Position numbers and translations under genes: made by a program
The notes under the pieces: generated by a model
Databases searched by the model: none
What the model was told of the DNA's origin: nothing
What the model saw: the letters and a program-made list of their open reading frames with translations, nothing else
Origin: Rhodobacteraceae bacterium UBA2776
GTDB taxonomy: Bacteria > Pseudomonadota > Alphaproteobacteria > Rhodobacterales > Rhodobacteraceae
NCBI GenBank assembly: GCA_002352425.1
Contig: DEIK01000110.1
Span: 1 to 10,314, forward strand
DNA length: 10,314 nt
Direction of reading: 5' to 3'
Shown here: piece after piece, positions 1-6,690 of the stretch
Position numbering within the stretch: the first letter of the stretch is position 1
Layout of the letters: each line of letters opens with the position of its first letter

Positions 1-393
1 ATCACCGGTGAAATGCAGGTTCATCTCTTCCATTGGCACGACCTGCGCATAGCCACCACCAGCGGCCCCGCCCTTCATACCAAAACACGGACCCAATGAG
101 GCTTCGCGGATACAAATCGTCGCTTGCTTGCCGATCCGGTTCAACCCATCTGCCAAACCAACCGTCGTCGTGGTCTTGCCCTCGCCCGCTGGCGTTGGGT
201 TGATCGCAGTCACAAGGATCAGTTTACCCTTGCGGTTTTTCCGAACGCTCTCGATGTATTCTTGGCTGACCTTGGCCTTGTCGTGGCCATAAGGCAGCAG
301 GTGTTCGCTGGGAATGCCCAGCTTTTCGCCGATCTCCTGGATGGATTTTTTGTTGGCTTCGCGGGCTATTTCGATGTCGGACTTAATGCTCAT
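1..393 (-). CDS. fhs: Formate--tetrahydrofolate ligase, N-terminal part (runs off the left edge)
   Basis: The minus-strand frame from the ATG at 393 is open to the window edge and gives the first 131 residues of a protein normally about 555-560 residues long. Fhs uses ATP to join formate to tetrahydrofolate, making 10-formyl-THF in cytosolic one-carbon metabolism. Visible family signatures are the ATP-binding P-loop TPAGEGKTTT at residues 67-76 and the glycine-rich stretch MKGGAAGGGYAQVVPMEEMN at 106-125, followed by LHFTGD at the cut edge. The N-terminus MSIKSDIEIA is typical of the family. AAAGGAT lies just upstream of the ATG as a plausible ribosome binding site. The 119-nt gap to the MOSC gene upstream suggests it may have its own promoter. 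The gene is truncated only by the window, and there is no sign of damage in the part seen. Confidence 0.95.
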   Translation of the reverse strand, partial: MSIKSDIEIAREANKKSIQEIGEKLGIPSEHLLPYGHDKAKVSQEYIESVRKNRKGKLILVTAINPTPAGEGKTTTTVGLADGLNRIGKQATICIREASLGPCFGMKGGAAGGGYAQVVPMEEMNLHFTGD

Positions 394-512
394 GTCTGCA
401 TATCCTTTGAGAGATCAGGGCAATTGTAATTCGACAACCTTACAAGATGCCCATGTAACCAACGGGGTGAATCCGACATTTTCGACCCCATTATCGTCGC
501 TTTTCTTGGCCT
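394..512 (-). other. Intergenic region between the MOSC gene and fhs
   Basis: This 119-nt gap upstream of fhs contains an inverted repeat, TTGTAA (424-429) and TTACAA (440-445), with perfect 6-bp arms 10 nt apart, about 30-50 nt before the fhs start. It could be an operator or a chance repeat. I see no convincing -35/-10 pair and no terminator hairpin with a U-tract for the preceding gene. Read-through from the MOSC gene therefore cannot be excluded. Confidence 0.3.
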
Positions 513-1112
513 TCAGAGGCCGCGCGCTTGATCCAGATGCGGCCAAGCGGGTTGATCTGGTATATGCAGAGTGATCTCATCGCCCAGCCGCAACAGGCCT
601 TCACGCTCCACCCATCCGGTCACGCCGCGCAATCCCTTGGCTGCCAATTTGAACGCACGGCCCTTGTCTGTCAGGTCCTCATTGATCACAGAGGCTGGCA
701 GGTGGCAGGGGCGATTTTCCATATCCACAGTGATGGCGGTGCCGCTGTCTGTGATCAGGCGAGACGCAGGCGGGATCAAAGTGAAATCAGGGATGCCCTC
801 GATCACTATCGAAGCGCTGAGCCATGCTGGATCAATCGCTTCAATCTCCATGTTGGCAGCTGTCTGCGCCAATTCCTCGGCTGAAACAATGCACATCTGG
901 CGCGTGTTGCGAATGTCGGTGCCACGCGGGTATTGCCCGATCACACGTGAACAGGATGCTCGCGTAAGGCCGGCACGACTCTCGGCAACAAGGCCTGCAA
1001 ACGTCAGCGCCATCTCGTCCACAGCGACATTGCGCAGGGTAGCATCGCGATCAAGGTTCACACCAAGCCACATAATGCGGCCAACGAATTTGGTGGGCAG
1101 AAGAGCAGGCAT
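513..1112 (-). CDS. MOSC-domain protein
   Basis: This encodes a 199-residue protein resembling small MOSC (molybdenum cofactor sulfurase C-terminal) domain proteins. MOSC domains are thought to bind sulfur or Moco through a conserved cysteine; here the candidate is Cys136 in ENRPCHLPA (residues 132-140), followed by KLAAKGLRGVTGWVEREG (156-172) and a C-terminal GDEITL strand, as in the family. There is no signal peptide or membrane segment, so it is probably cytosolic. I chose the ATG at 1112 because AAGGA (1120-1124) sits 7 nt upstream; an in-frame TTG at 1139 would add nine residues but lacks a good ribosome binding site. It starts 24 nt after the end of the broken methyltransferase gene, so the two were probably once co-transcribed. 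Substrate and partner are unknown, and no molybdoenzyme gene is in view. Confidence 0.85.
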   Translation of the reverse strand: MPALLPTKFVGRIMWLGVNLDRDATLRNVAVDEMALTFAGLVAESRAGLTRASCSRVIGQYPRGTDIRNTRQMCIVSAEELAQTAANMEIEAIDPAWLSASIVIEGIPDFTLIPPASRLITDSGTAITVDMENRPCHLPASVINEDLTDKGRAFKLAAKGLRGVTGWVEREGLLRLGDEITLHIPDQPAWPHLDQARGL

Positions 1113-1119
1113 AGCGATG

Positions 1120-1124
1120 TCCTT
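1120..1124 (-). promoter_or_regulatory. Ribosome binding site fixing the MOSC protein start
   Basis: AAGGA on the minus strand is separated by 7 nt (CATCGCT) from the ATG at 1112. This is the reason for preferring that ATG over the in-frame TTG at 1139. Confidence 0.75.
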
Positions 1125-1135
1125 TTTGAAGCGGT

Positions 1136-1893
1136 TCAAACCATCAACCTAATGAACACTCGTTCAAAAGAAAACAAGACCGAGCCGTCTTTTTGCGACG
1201 GATAATGGCCGTTCAATGCGTCTTCATAGGACGCAATGAAACATTCCATCTCCGCCGCGTTCAACTTCTCGGCAAAGGGGCGCATGATGGTTGGTTGGGT
1301 GAAGTGGTGCACGGGGTGGCCCGTTTCAACAGGCGCAAGGCGCTGTATGTAATCAGTTCCCCATACACTGACCTCGCCCAAGGGCGCGAGCATCTGCGCA
1401 TAACCTTGCGCTGGGGCAACAGGCGCATGCCCGTCATTGGAATCAAACCTGTCTGCAAACATTGCCTGCGCCACTTCACGCAACACCGATGCGACGGCGC
1501 TCCATATTGACGTGGCATTTGCACAGCCAAAATACCACCCGCAACCAACGTCCGCGCAAGCCGCGTGAACAGGGCGGCATGAACAGGCAACCAATTGCAT
1601 AAGGCGTTGGAAAAGATCAACGCAGGCTGGGTTTGGGGTGCCCAAAAATTCGCGTCCGCCTCAACCGTCACACCATAGGTCCCCGTCCCGGCAGCCCTTT
1701 CCAGCATCGCAGGCGAGCCATCAACCCCGTCCAATGCCCGCCCTGCAAACCGCTGTGCCAAAGCTGGCCCAACCGCCCCGTTTCCGCAGCCCAGATCGAC
1801 GACATCGCCCTTGGGCAGCGCCCCAACCTGCGCCAGTAAATCCATCGCAGGGCGCAAACAAAAACCCCGAAACTTGGCATAAGTTTCGGGGTT
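1136..1893 (-). pseudogene. tam: Broken trans-aconitate 2-methyltransferase-like (Tam) gene
   Basis: Two minus-strand frames together spell one Tam-like SAM-dependent methyltransferase. The first (1893 to about 1486) reads NPETYAKFRGF, then LRPAMDLLAQV, the SAM-binding motif VVDLGCGNGAVG (residues 31-42 of the remnant), the acidic-loop region GVDGSPAMLERA, and CNWLPVHAALF...LAVQMPRQYGAPSHR. The second frame carries on from VLREVAQAMF to FSFERVFIRLMV and a TGA at 1136-1138. E. coli Tam has the same order of blocks (NPSLYLHF, DLGCGPGNS, LQWLP, LAVQMP, REVA). The frames join at CATCGGTGTTG: restoring one G at 1486-1487 (CGG to CGGG) gives continuous SHRVLREVA. At the 5' end the expected Trp before NPETY is a TGA (1894-1896) and no start codon precedes it. 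The nearest in-frame start is a TTG at 1857, without a clear ribosome binding site. Tam methylates trans-aconitate, an inhibitor of aconitase. A sequencing error could explain the frameshift, but not the missing start. Confidence 0.8.
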
Positions 1894-1894
1894 T
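1857..1894 (-). terminator. Intrinsic (rho-independent) terminator of ftsH
   Basis: On the minus strand AAACCCCGAAACTT (1894-1881), loop ATGCC (1880-1876) and AAGTTTCGGGGTTT (1875-1862) form a perfect 14-bp stem with a 5-nt loop. It is followed by TTGTTT, giving a T-rich tail (TTTTTGTTT) directly after the G-run. It starts 22 nt after the ftsH stop codon. The plus strand lacks a matching T-tract, so it acts in one direction. The hairpin lies within the codons that still read as the N-terminus of the broken methyltransferase gene. Confidence 0.92.
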
Positions 1895-1916
1895 CAAACT
1901 TGCTTCTTGTCAGGTT

Positions 1917-3848
1917 CTAGGATGGTTCTGGCTCCAAACCATCATCCTTTGGCTTGCGCTTGACCTTCACCTTTGGCTTCGGCTTGGTCTTTGGAATGGC
2001 CGTGACACTGGGCGCATTGCCCTTGTCAGTGCCGTCATCCTCATCATCCTCGACTTGCGGTGGCTCGCCCCTCATGACGCGCTTGATTTCGTCCCCTGTC
2101 AGGGTTTCGTATTCCAGCAATCCCTGCGCCAGACGCTCAAACTCGACCTTGTTCTTTTTGATGATTGCCATCGCATTCTCATAGCCATCGTCGATGAACT
2201 TCTTCACTTCTTCCTCGATGGTTTCCTTGGTGGTCGCCGACACGGAAAAACCCATCGTATTACCCGAATACCCCTCATGGGCCTCGGAATAATCAATGTT
2301 GCCAACCTTGTCGGACATCCCCCACCGCATCACCATCGCGCGGGCCAAACCACTGGCCTGCTGAATGTCGCCCGCTGGGCCACTGGACACGCTTTCGGCA
2401 CCATATTGGAAAATCTCGGCCGCTTTACCCGCCATTGTCATGGTGATTTTCTCAAGCGCTTCATCGCGGAACATTGAAACGCGGTCCATTTCAGGCAGGG
2501 ACACAACCATGCCCAAGGCCCCGCCACGCGGAATAATGGTCGCTTTGTAAACGGGATCGGTCTTGGTTAGCTTCAGCCCAACAATCGCATGGCCGGCTTC
2601 ATGATAAGCAGTTTTTTCTTTTTGCTCATCCGTCAGCACCATAGAGCGGCGCTCTGCCCCCATCATCACCTTGTCTTTGGCTTGCTCGAAATCTTCCATC
2701 GTCACGAAACGACGTCCGATACGTGCCGCCATCAATGCAGCCTCATTGACCAAATTGGCCAAGTCAGCGCCCGAAAACCCAGGCGTACCGCGCGCAATGA
2801 TGCGCAGATCAACGTCAGGGCCCAGTGGCGTTTTGCGCGCATGCACCTGCAAAATCTTGTCGCGGCCTTTGATATCAGGGTTTGGAACTTGAACTTGACG
2901 GTCAAACCGGCCCGGACGCAGCAAGGCCGGATCCAAAACATCAGCGCGGTTGGTTGCGGCCAGAATGATCACGCCTTCATTGGCGTCAAAGCCATCCATC
3001 TCAACCAGCAATTGGTTCAACGTCTGTTCACGCTCATCATTGCCACCGCCATAGCCAGCACCACGCGAGCGGCCCACAGCATCAATTTCGTCAATGAACA
3101 CAATACAAGGCGCATTCTTTTTCGCCTGCTCGAACATATCGCGCACACGGCTGGCCCCAACGCCTACAAACATTTCCACAAAATCCGAACCAGAGATGGT
3201 AAAAAATGGCACACCCGCCTCGCCCGCAACGGAACGTGCCAGCAGTGTTTTACCGGTACCAGGTGGGCCAATCAGCAACGCACCTTTGGGGATCTTGCCG
3301 CCAAGGCGTGAATATTTCTGTGGGTTGCGCAGGAATTCAACGATTTCTTCCAGCTCTTCTTTGGCCTCGTCAATGCCTGCAACATCATCAAACGTCACGC
3401 GACCTTGTTTCTCGGTTAGCATCTTGGCTTTGGATTTGCCAAAGCCCATTGCGCCACCTTTGCCACCACCTTGCATGCGGTTCATCATAAAGAACCAAAA
3501 ACCGATCAGCAAAAGCACAGGCAACAGCATCCCGACAAGGGACAAAAAGCCGGATTGTTCCTGAGGCTTGGCCGTCACGGCCACACCGTTGTCGATTAGC
3601 AATTGGGTAACATCAGCGTCATCAGGACGAACCGTGGCATAATCATTGCCATCAGTGCTGTGGAACTTGACGTTCTCACCATCCAGCGTCACGGATTCGA
3701 CTTTGCCGTCAGTCACGGCCTGCACAAATTCCGAATAGCCCAAAGCACGGGACTGCAAAGCGCTCTCGCCATTGCTGAATAGATTAAACAAAGCGAGGAT
3801 CAGCATAAACAGCACGACCCAGAAAGCCAGATTTCTAGCGTTGCCCAC
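1917..3848 (-). CDS. ftsH: ATP-dependent zinc metalloprotease FtsH
   Basis: FtsH is the hexameric inner-membrane AAA+ protease that extracts and degrades misfolded membrane proteins and short-lived regulators, including RpoH and LpxC in E. coli. The predicted protein has 643 residues. Two membrane segments (about residues 5-25 and 100-122) flank a small periplasmic domain. Then come Walker A GPPGTGKT (194-201), Walker B VFIDEID (250-256), the second region of homology ending in RPGRFDR (about 298-317), the zinc-protease motif HEAGH (416-420) and the third zinc ligand Asp494 in GPAGDIQQAS. All key residues are present, so it should be active. I chose the GTG at 3848: AGGAG sits 7 nt upstream and the protein then begins GNARN like its relatives. 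The ATG at 3854 lies too close to that site, and a TTG at 3881 is less likely. The tail is lysine/proline-rich (KTKPKPKVKVKRKPK), preceded by an acidic patch. It lies 83 nt after tilS, with a promoter-like sequence between, and is followed by a strong terminator. Confidence 0.98.
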   Translation of the reverse strand: MGNARNLAFWVVLFMLILALFNLFSNGESALQSRALGYSEFVQAVTDGKVESVTLDGENVKFHSTDGNDYATVRPDDADVTQLLIDNGVAVTAKPQEQSGFLSLVGMLLPVLLLIGFWFFMMNRMQGGGKGGAMGFGKSKAKMLTEKQGRVTFDDVAGIDEAKEELEEIVEFLRNPQKYSRLGGKIPKGALLIGPPGTGKTLLARSVAGEAGVPFFTISGSDFVEMFVGVGASRVRDMFEQAKKNAPCIVFIDEIDAVGRSRGAGYGGGNDEREQTLNQLLVEMDGFDANEGVIILAATNRADVLDPALLRPGRFDRQVQVPNPDIKGRDKILQVHARKTPLGPDVDLRIIARGTPGFSGADLANLVNEAALMAARIGRRFVTMEDFEQAKDKVMMGAERRSMVLTDEQKEKTAYHEAGHAIVGLKLTKTDPVYKATIIPRGGALGMVVSLPEMDRVSMFRDEALEKITMTMAGKAAEIFQYGAESVSSGPAGDIQQASGLARAMVMRWGMSDKVGNIDYSEAHEGYSGNTMGFSVSATTKETIEEEVKKFIDDGYENAMAIIKKNKVEFERLAQGLLEYETLTGDEIKRVMRGEPPQVEDDEDDGTDKGNAPSVTAIPKTKPKPKVKVKRKPKDDGLEPEPS

Positions 3849-3855
3849 AGGCATT

Positions 3856-3860
3856 CTCCT
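3856..3860 (-). promoter_or_regulatory. Ribosome binding site deciding the ftsH start (GTG at 3848)
   Basis: AGGAG on the minus strand is one base from an in-frame ATG (3854), too close to serve it, but 7 nt from the GTG at 3848. Start at the GTG also matches the usual family N-terminus. Confidence 0.75.
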
Positions 3861-3907
3861 TAAACCGGTTAGAGGCGACAAGATTCTGTCTCGACACCCA
3901 CCTGACT

Positions 3908-3935
3908 AAAATAGGGATTAGGCAGATTTGTTCAA
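3908..3935 (-). promoter_or_regulatory. Candidate ftsH promoter, sigma-32-like or sigma-70-like
   Basis: On the minus strand TTGAAC (3935-3930) is followed 16 nt later by TATTTT (3913-3908). Read another way, TTGAA is followed 14 nt later by CCCTATTT, which resembles the E. coli heat-shock pattern CTTGAA-N13-15-CCCCATTT. The -35 element overlaps the tilS stop codon, and the -10 lies about 60 nt upstream of the ftsH start. FtsH belongs to the heat-shock regulon in several proteobacteria, which fits, but the site is called from pattern alone. Confidence 0.45.
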
Positions 3936-5185
3936 TGCGATATCACGCAAGAAATGAAATGATCCACCCCAAATAGCGCATTAGTGCTCCATCCATTGGC
4001 CAATCCCGCCAAAGGTGCGGCAATAAGCGTCCGATTTCGCCACACCGCGGGGGTCGCCAATAGGCTGCTGCGCGGCAAACCCGTGTCGCGCCAATCTGGA
4101 CAATCCGCTAATCCCGCCTCTCCCAAGGCGCGAATTTCCAATCCCTCAGCATGTGGTCCAGTGAATTTCCAGCGTTTGTCCCAGATCACATCGCTCGGAC
4201 AAACGATGTTTTTCACGGCTTGATGTTCGCGGGTGATGCGGATTTCAGTTTTATTCGGCGTAATCATGCAACCCTGTAATGTCGAATTTTTGCCTGAACC
4301 AATGGCAGTTTCAACATCCGCCAATGCCGTTTTGCGCGGGCGATATTCGGTGCGCGAAACCCAGCACAAAGCATATGACAACAATCTGGTTCTGATTTCG
4401 GTTGGCAAAAAAAGAAGTTTCCGACGCTCAAGAAAAACGTCCCCACAATCAACAGTGACAATCTCACGAGCCGCAGCTTGGCATTGAAACTCCAAGGCTT
4501 GTCGCGCCAGTTGCAAATCTTGCGCGGTGCCAGCCAGCCGCTCAACATCAATCCCCAAGGGGGCCAAAGCCTTCAGGATTTTGCGCGCCTTCACCCGTTC
4601 AAACCGCTCGTCCTCATTTGTGGGATCATCAATCCATTTGATGTCATGACGCAAAAGATAGTCGCGCAATTGTTCACGGTACAACTGTAGCGCCGGGCGC
4701 ACCCATATGATGCCATCGGCTTGCCGTTGCATCTGCATTCCCGACAACCCGTCTACGCCTGATCCCCGTGCCAACCGCATCAGGAATGTTTCGGCCTGAT
4801 CATCCGCCGTGTGGCCAAGCGCAATAGTATCAATGCCATGCTCCTGCGCCCAATCTGTCATCAAACGGTACCGCGCCCGCCGCGCCTGATCTTGCAAATT
4901 GCCTTTGCCGTCCCAACCTGTCCACCGCAATGCACTGTGGGCAATCCCCAGCCCATTGCAAAATGCCGCAACCCCCTTGGCCTCCTCTGCTGCCGCCTCG
5001 CGCAAACCATGGTCAACTGTGACCGCCCGCACCGCCACGCTGTGTTTACCTGCCCAACGGTGCAACAAATGCAGCAATGCCATCGAATCTCCACCACCGG
5101 AAACCGCAACGCCAAGCGCCTTTGGTTTATCAAACACAAAGGCGCTACCGATTAGGTGGAGGAATGGGTCGTCGTTAAGGCTCAA
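3932..5185 (-). CDS. tilS: tRNA(Ile)-lysidine synthetase TilS
   Basis: TilS uses ATP and lysine to convert C34 of the tRNA-Ile (CAU anticodon) to lysidine, so that it reads AUA and is charged with isoleucine; it is cytosolic and normally essential. The protein has 417 residues, close to the 432 of E. coli. The N-terminal PP-loop ATPase motif SGGGDS is at residues 29-34, the family motif GHTADDQAETFLMRLARGSG at 124-143, and DDPTNEDERFERVKAR at 186-201. The C-terminal half is poorly conserved, as is usual. The start is a TTG at 5185 that overlaps the cpoB stop (TTGA), suggesting translational coupling. I see no strong separate ribosome binding site, and no later start keeps the residues ahead of the PP-loop. 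It sits between the Tol-Pal genes and ftsH. Confidence 0.95.
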   Translation of the reverse strand: MSLNDDPFLHLIGSAFVFDKPKALGVAVSGGGDSMALLHLLHRWAGKHSVAVRAVTVDHGLREAAAEEAKGVAAFCNGLGIAHSALRWTGWDGKGNLQDQARRARYRLMTDWAQEHGIDTIALGHTADDQAETFLMRLARGSGVDGLSGMQMQRQADGIIWVRPALQLYREQLRDYLLRHDIKWIDDPTNEDERFERVKARKILKALAPLGIDVERLAGTAQDLQLARQALEFQCQAAAREIVTVDCGDVFLERRKLLFLPTEIRTRLLSYALCWVSRTEYRPRKTALADVETAIGSGKNSTLQGCMITPNKTEIRITREHQAVKNIVCPSDVIWDKRWKFTGPHAEGLEIRALGEAGLADCPDWRDTGLPRSSLLATPAVWRNRTLIAAPLAGLANGWSTNALFGVDHFISCVISH

Positions 5186-6003
5186 TTGCAGCCCAGATTG
5201 CGCATAGATGATTGCGCCTCAAGCACCATATCCGAATTCGGGTAGCGGATCGCGACTTCGCTTAATGTCACGCAGGCTTCGTTTTGCTGGCCAAGCCCGC
5301 CCAATGACGTGCCCAGTTTATACAGCGCCTCAGGCGCACGCGCACCATCAGGCGTACCAGAAAAGCTGTCCAAATAGGCCCGTGCGGCGCTGGACATTTC
5401 GCCTAGGTTCTCAAAGGCTTGACCACGCATGAAATGGGCATCCGCATTCATTGGCCCGCCAGGATAGGTCGCGGTGAAGGCCGCAAACTGATCTGCGGCG
5501 CTGCGAAAGTCACCGGACGCGAGCGCCGCCTGCGCCCGCTCAAAATCGCGGCGTTCACCAACGGCCAATTCGGCGGTGTCCAGCGTGCTGGGGGGGGATG
5601 TGGCGGGCGTGTTGATCACGCTGCCACCGCCCAACGTACTGGTTTCGCCCAAACTGCCAACGTCGCCGCCTTCCAACTCAACCAGTCGGAACTCCAAATC
5701 ACCAATCCGGTTGGTTCCATCGGCAACGACGCGGTTTATGCGGTTTTCCAATTGCTCGGACTTCGCCGTCAGTTTTTGCAATGCCGCCTCAATCGCATCA
5801 ATGCGTTCAAGCGGCGTGTTGCCGCCGACGTTGGTGCCCGGTGTGCCTGTGGTGGACAGCTCGCGCTTTAGACGCTGCACTTCGACAAACAGGACCGACA
5901 GTTCTTGGCGGATGTCGGCCAGCGTTTGATCATCGGCCTGAGCAACAACAGGGGCCGTCCAGCTTACAGACAACCCAATAATAAGCGCGAGTATCCTTGT
6001 CAT
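5182..6003 (-). CDS. cpoB: Cell division coordinator CpoB (YbgF), periplasmic TPR protein
   Basis: CpoB is a periplasmic protein that in E. coli binds TolA and coordinates peptidoglycan synthesis with outer-membrane constriction at division. The 273-residue protein begins with a signal peptide (residues 1-23, cleavage expected after AQA, giving DDQTLADI). A region with heptad-like character (about 25-115) fits the trimerising coiled coil. A low-complexity Ser/Thr/Gly/Pro linker follows (about 115-145), then TPR-type repeats from about 150 to the end, including FERAQAALASGDFRSAADQF and AEALYKL-like helices. The ATG at 6003 has AAGGACG five bases upstream. It follows pal by 14 nt and overlaps the tilS start by TTGA, so it belongs to the tol-pal operon. 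Confidence 0.93.
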   Translation of the reverse strand: MTRILALIIGLSVSWTAPVVAQADDQTLADIRQELSVLFVEVQRLKRELSTTGTPGTNVGGNTPLERIDAIEAALQKLTAKSEQLENRINRVVADGTNRIGDLEFRLVELEGGDVGSLGETSTLGGGSVINTPATSPPSTLDTAELAVGERRDFERAQAALASGDFRSAADQFAAFTATYPGGPMNADAHFMRGQAFENLGEMSSAARAYLDSFSGTPDGARAPEALYKLGTSLGGLGQQNEACVTLSEVAIRYPNSDMVLEAQSSMRNLGCN

Positions 6004-6017
6004 TTATTCGTCCTTCG

Positions 6018-6536
6018 TTAAACGCCAGCGCCTGCTGAAATCACGGTCACAGCGCGGCGGTTCTTGGCATAACAAGACTCGGCCGAACAAATTTCAAGCG
6101 GGCGCTCTTTGCCATATGTTAACGTGCGCAAACGGCTAGCGGCAATCCCTTGCGAGATCAGGAATTCGGAAACCGCGTTAGAACGGCGCGCACCCAAAGC
6201 AAGGTTGTGTTCACGTGTGCCTTGTTCATCGGCATGGCCTTCGATAATCGCGGCATATTCTGGATTGGCTTGCAGCCACCCAGCTTGAGCCGTCAAAGTT
6301 GCCCGCCCTGCGTCCGTCAACGTATGTGTATCCACAGCAAACAACACGCGATCCCCAATGGTTTGGCTAAAATAGGCGGGCGAATTCGGGTTAGAGGCCG
6401 GATCCACCGGCGTTACGGTCCCTGTTCCAGTTCCAGCACCTGCACCTGAGCCGTTTCCAGCCAGATTACCAGGGTTGGTACAGGCCCCTAGGCCCAATGC
6501 TGCAACAACGAAGATCGCTTTGTATGTATGTGTCAT
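6018..6536 (-). CDS. pal: Peptidoglycan-associated outer-membrane lipoprotein Pal
   Basis: Pal is anchored in the outer membrane and binds peptidoglycan through its OmpA-like C-terminal domain, linking the envelope to the Tol motor during division. From the ATG at 6536 the protein has 172 residues. A lipoprotein signal with lipobox LGAC puts the lipidated Cys at residue 19, followed by a Gly/Ser/Thr-rich linker (about 25-41) and the OmpA-like domain with EGHADEQGTREHNLALGARR (about 99-118), which contains the residues expected to hold diaminopimelate. I prefer this start because it gives a normal short lipoprotein signal and has AGGT 6 nt upstream. An in-frame ATG at 6581 would add 15 residues ahead of the signal. 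Two cysteines near the C-terminus (EICSAESCYAKNRRA) are usual in alphaproteobacterial Pal. Confidence 0.95.
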   Translation of the reverse strand: MTHTYKAIFVVAALGLGACTNPGNLAGNGSGAGAGTGTGTVTPVDPASNPNSPAYFSQTIGDRVLFAVDTHTLTDAGRATLTAQAGWLQANPEYAAIIEGHADEQGTREHNLALGARRSNAVSEFLISQGIAASRLRTLTYGKERPLEICSAESCYAKNRRAVTVISAGAGV

Positions 6537-6690
6537 GTGTATACCTGTTTTTGTTTTTATTGGCTCGATTGCCTTGTTCATATCATTTTACGCCCCGTTT
6601 GGGAACGCGCTTCATTTTGTCCATCTGGTTTGGGCCAAAACAGTTCCACTATTCCGGAATAGTAGTTCTATTTTTTACACCCGAACCCGC
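6537..6690 (-). other. tolB-pal intergenic region
   Basis: This 154-nt gap is the largest inside the otherwise tightly packed operon. It contains a perfect 16-bp palindrome near the tolB end. Apart from the AGGT ribosome binding site before pal, I see no convincing -35/-10 pair, small gene or U-tract terminator. A separate pal promoter here would be plausible but is not shown by the sequence. Confidence 0.4.
6648..6663. repeat. Perfect 16-bp palindrome ACTATTCCGGAATAGT
   Basis: Both halves of ACTATTCC/GGAATAGT match exactly with no spacer, 27 nt downstream of the tolB stop codon. On the minus strand GAACT flanks it on both sides as a direct repeat. As RNA it could form only a weak 5-6 bp hairpin with no T-tract, so a protein binding site is more natural than a terminator. 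By simple counting with equal base frequencies, about 0.16 such palindromes are expected by chance in a window of this size. Confidence 0.6.

Noticed and set aside
571..1152. A 193-codon plus-strand open frame opposite the MOSC gene
   Set aside because: The minus strand has the recognisable MOSC protein with a good ribosome binding site; the plus-strand frame is its shadow.
1480..1495. Programmed ribosomal frameshift as explanation for the split methyltransferase
   Set aside because: The junction CATCGGTGTTG has no slippery heptamer and I see no stimulatory structure; the gene also lacks a start region. A mutation, or a sequencing error for this lesion, is simpler.
1638..2477. A 279-codon plus-strand open frame spanning the tam remnant and the 3' end of ftsH
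   Set aside because: It runs antisense across two recognisable genes and through the terminator. The Trp/His/Leu-rich translation resembles no family.
2589..3311. A 240-codon plus-strand open frame opposite ftsH
   Set aside because: ftsH is highly conserved here; the antisense product has no recognisable motif.
6537..6581. Pal starting at the ATG at 6581
   Set aside because: It would put 15 residues (NKAIEPIKTKTGIH...) ahead of the lipoprotein signal. The ATG at 6536 has a ribosome binding site and gives a normal short signal.
6648..6663. The palindrome as an intrinsic terminator between tolB and pal
   Set aside because: No loop-containing GC-rich stem and no T-tract directly follows on the minus strand.
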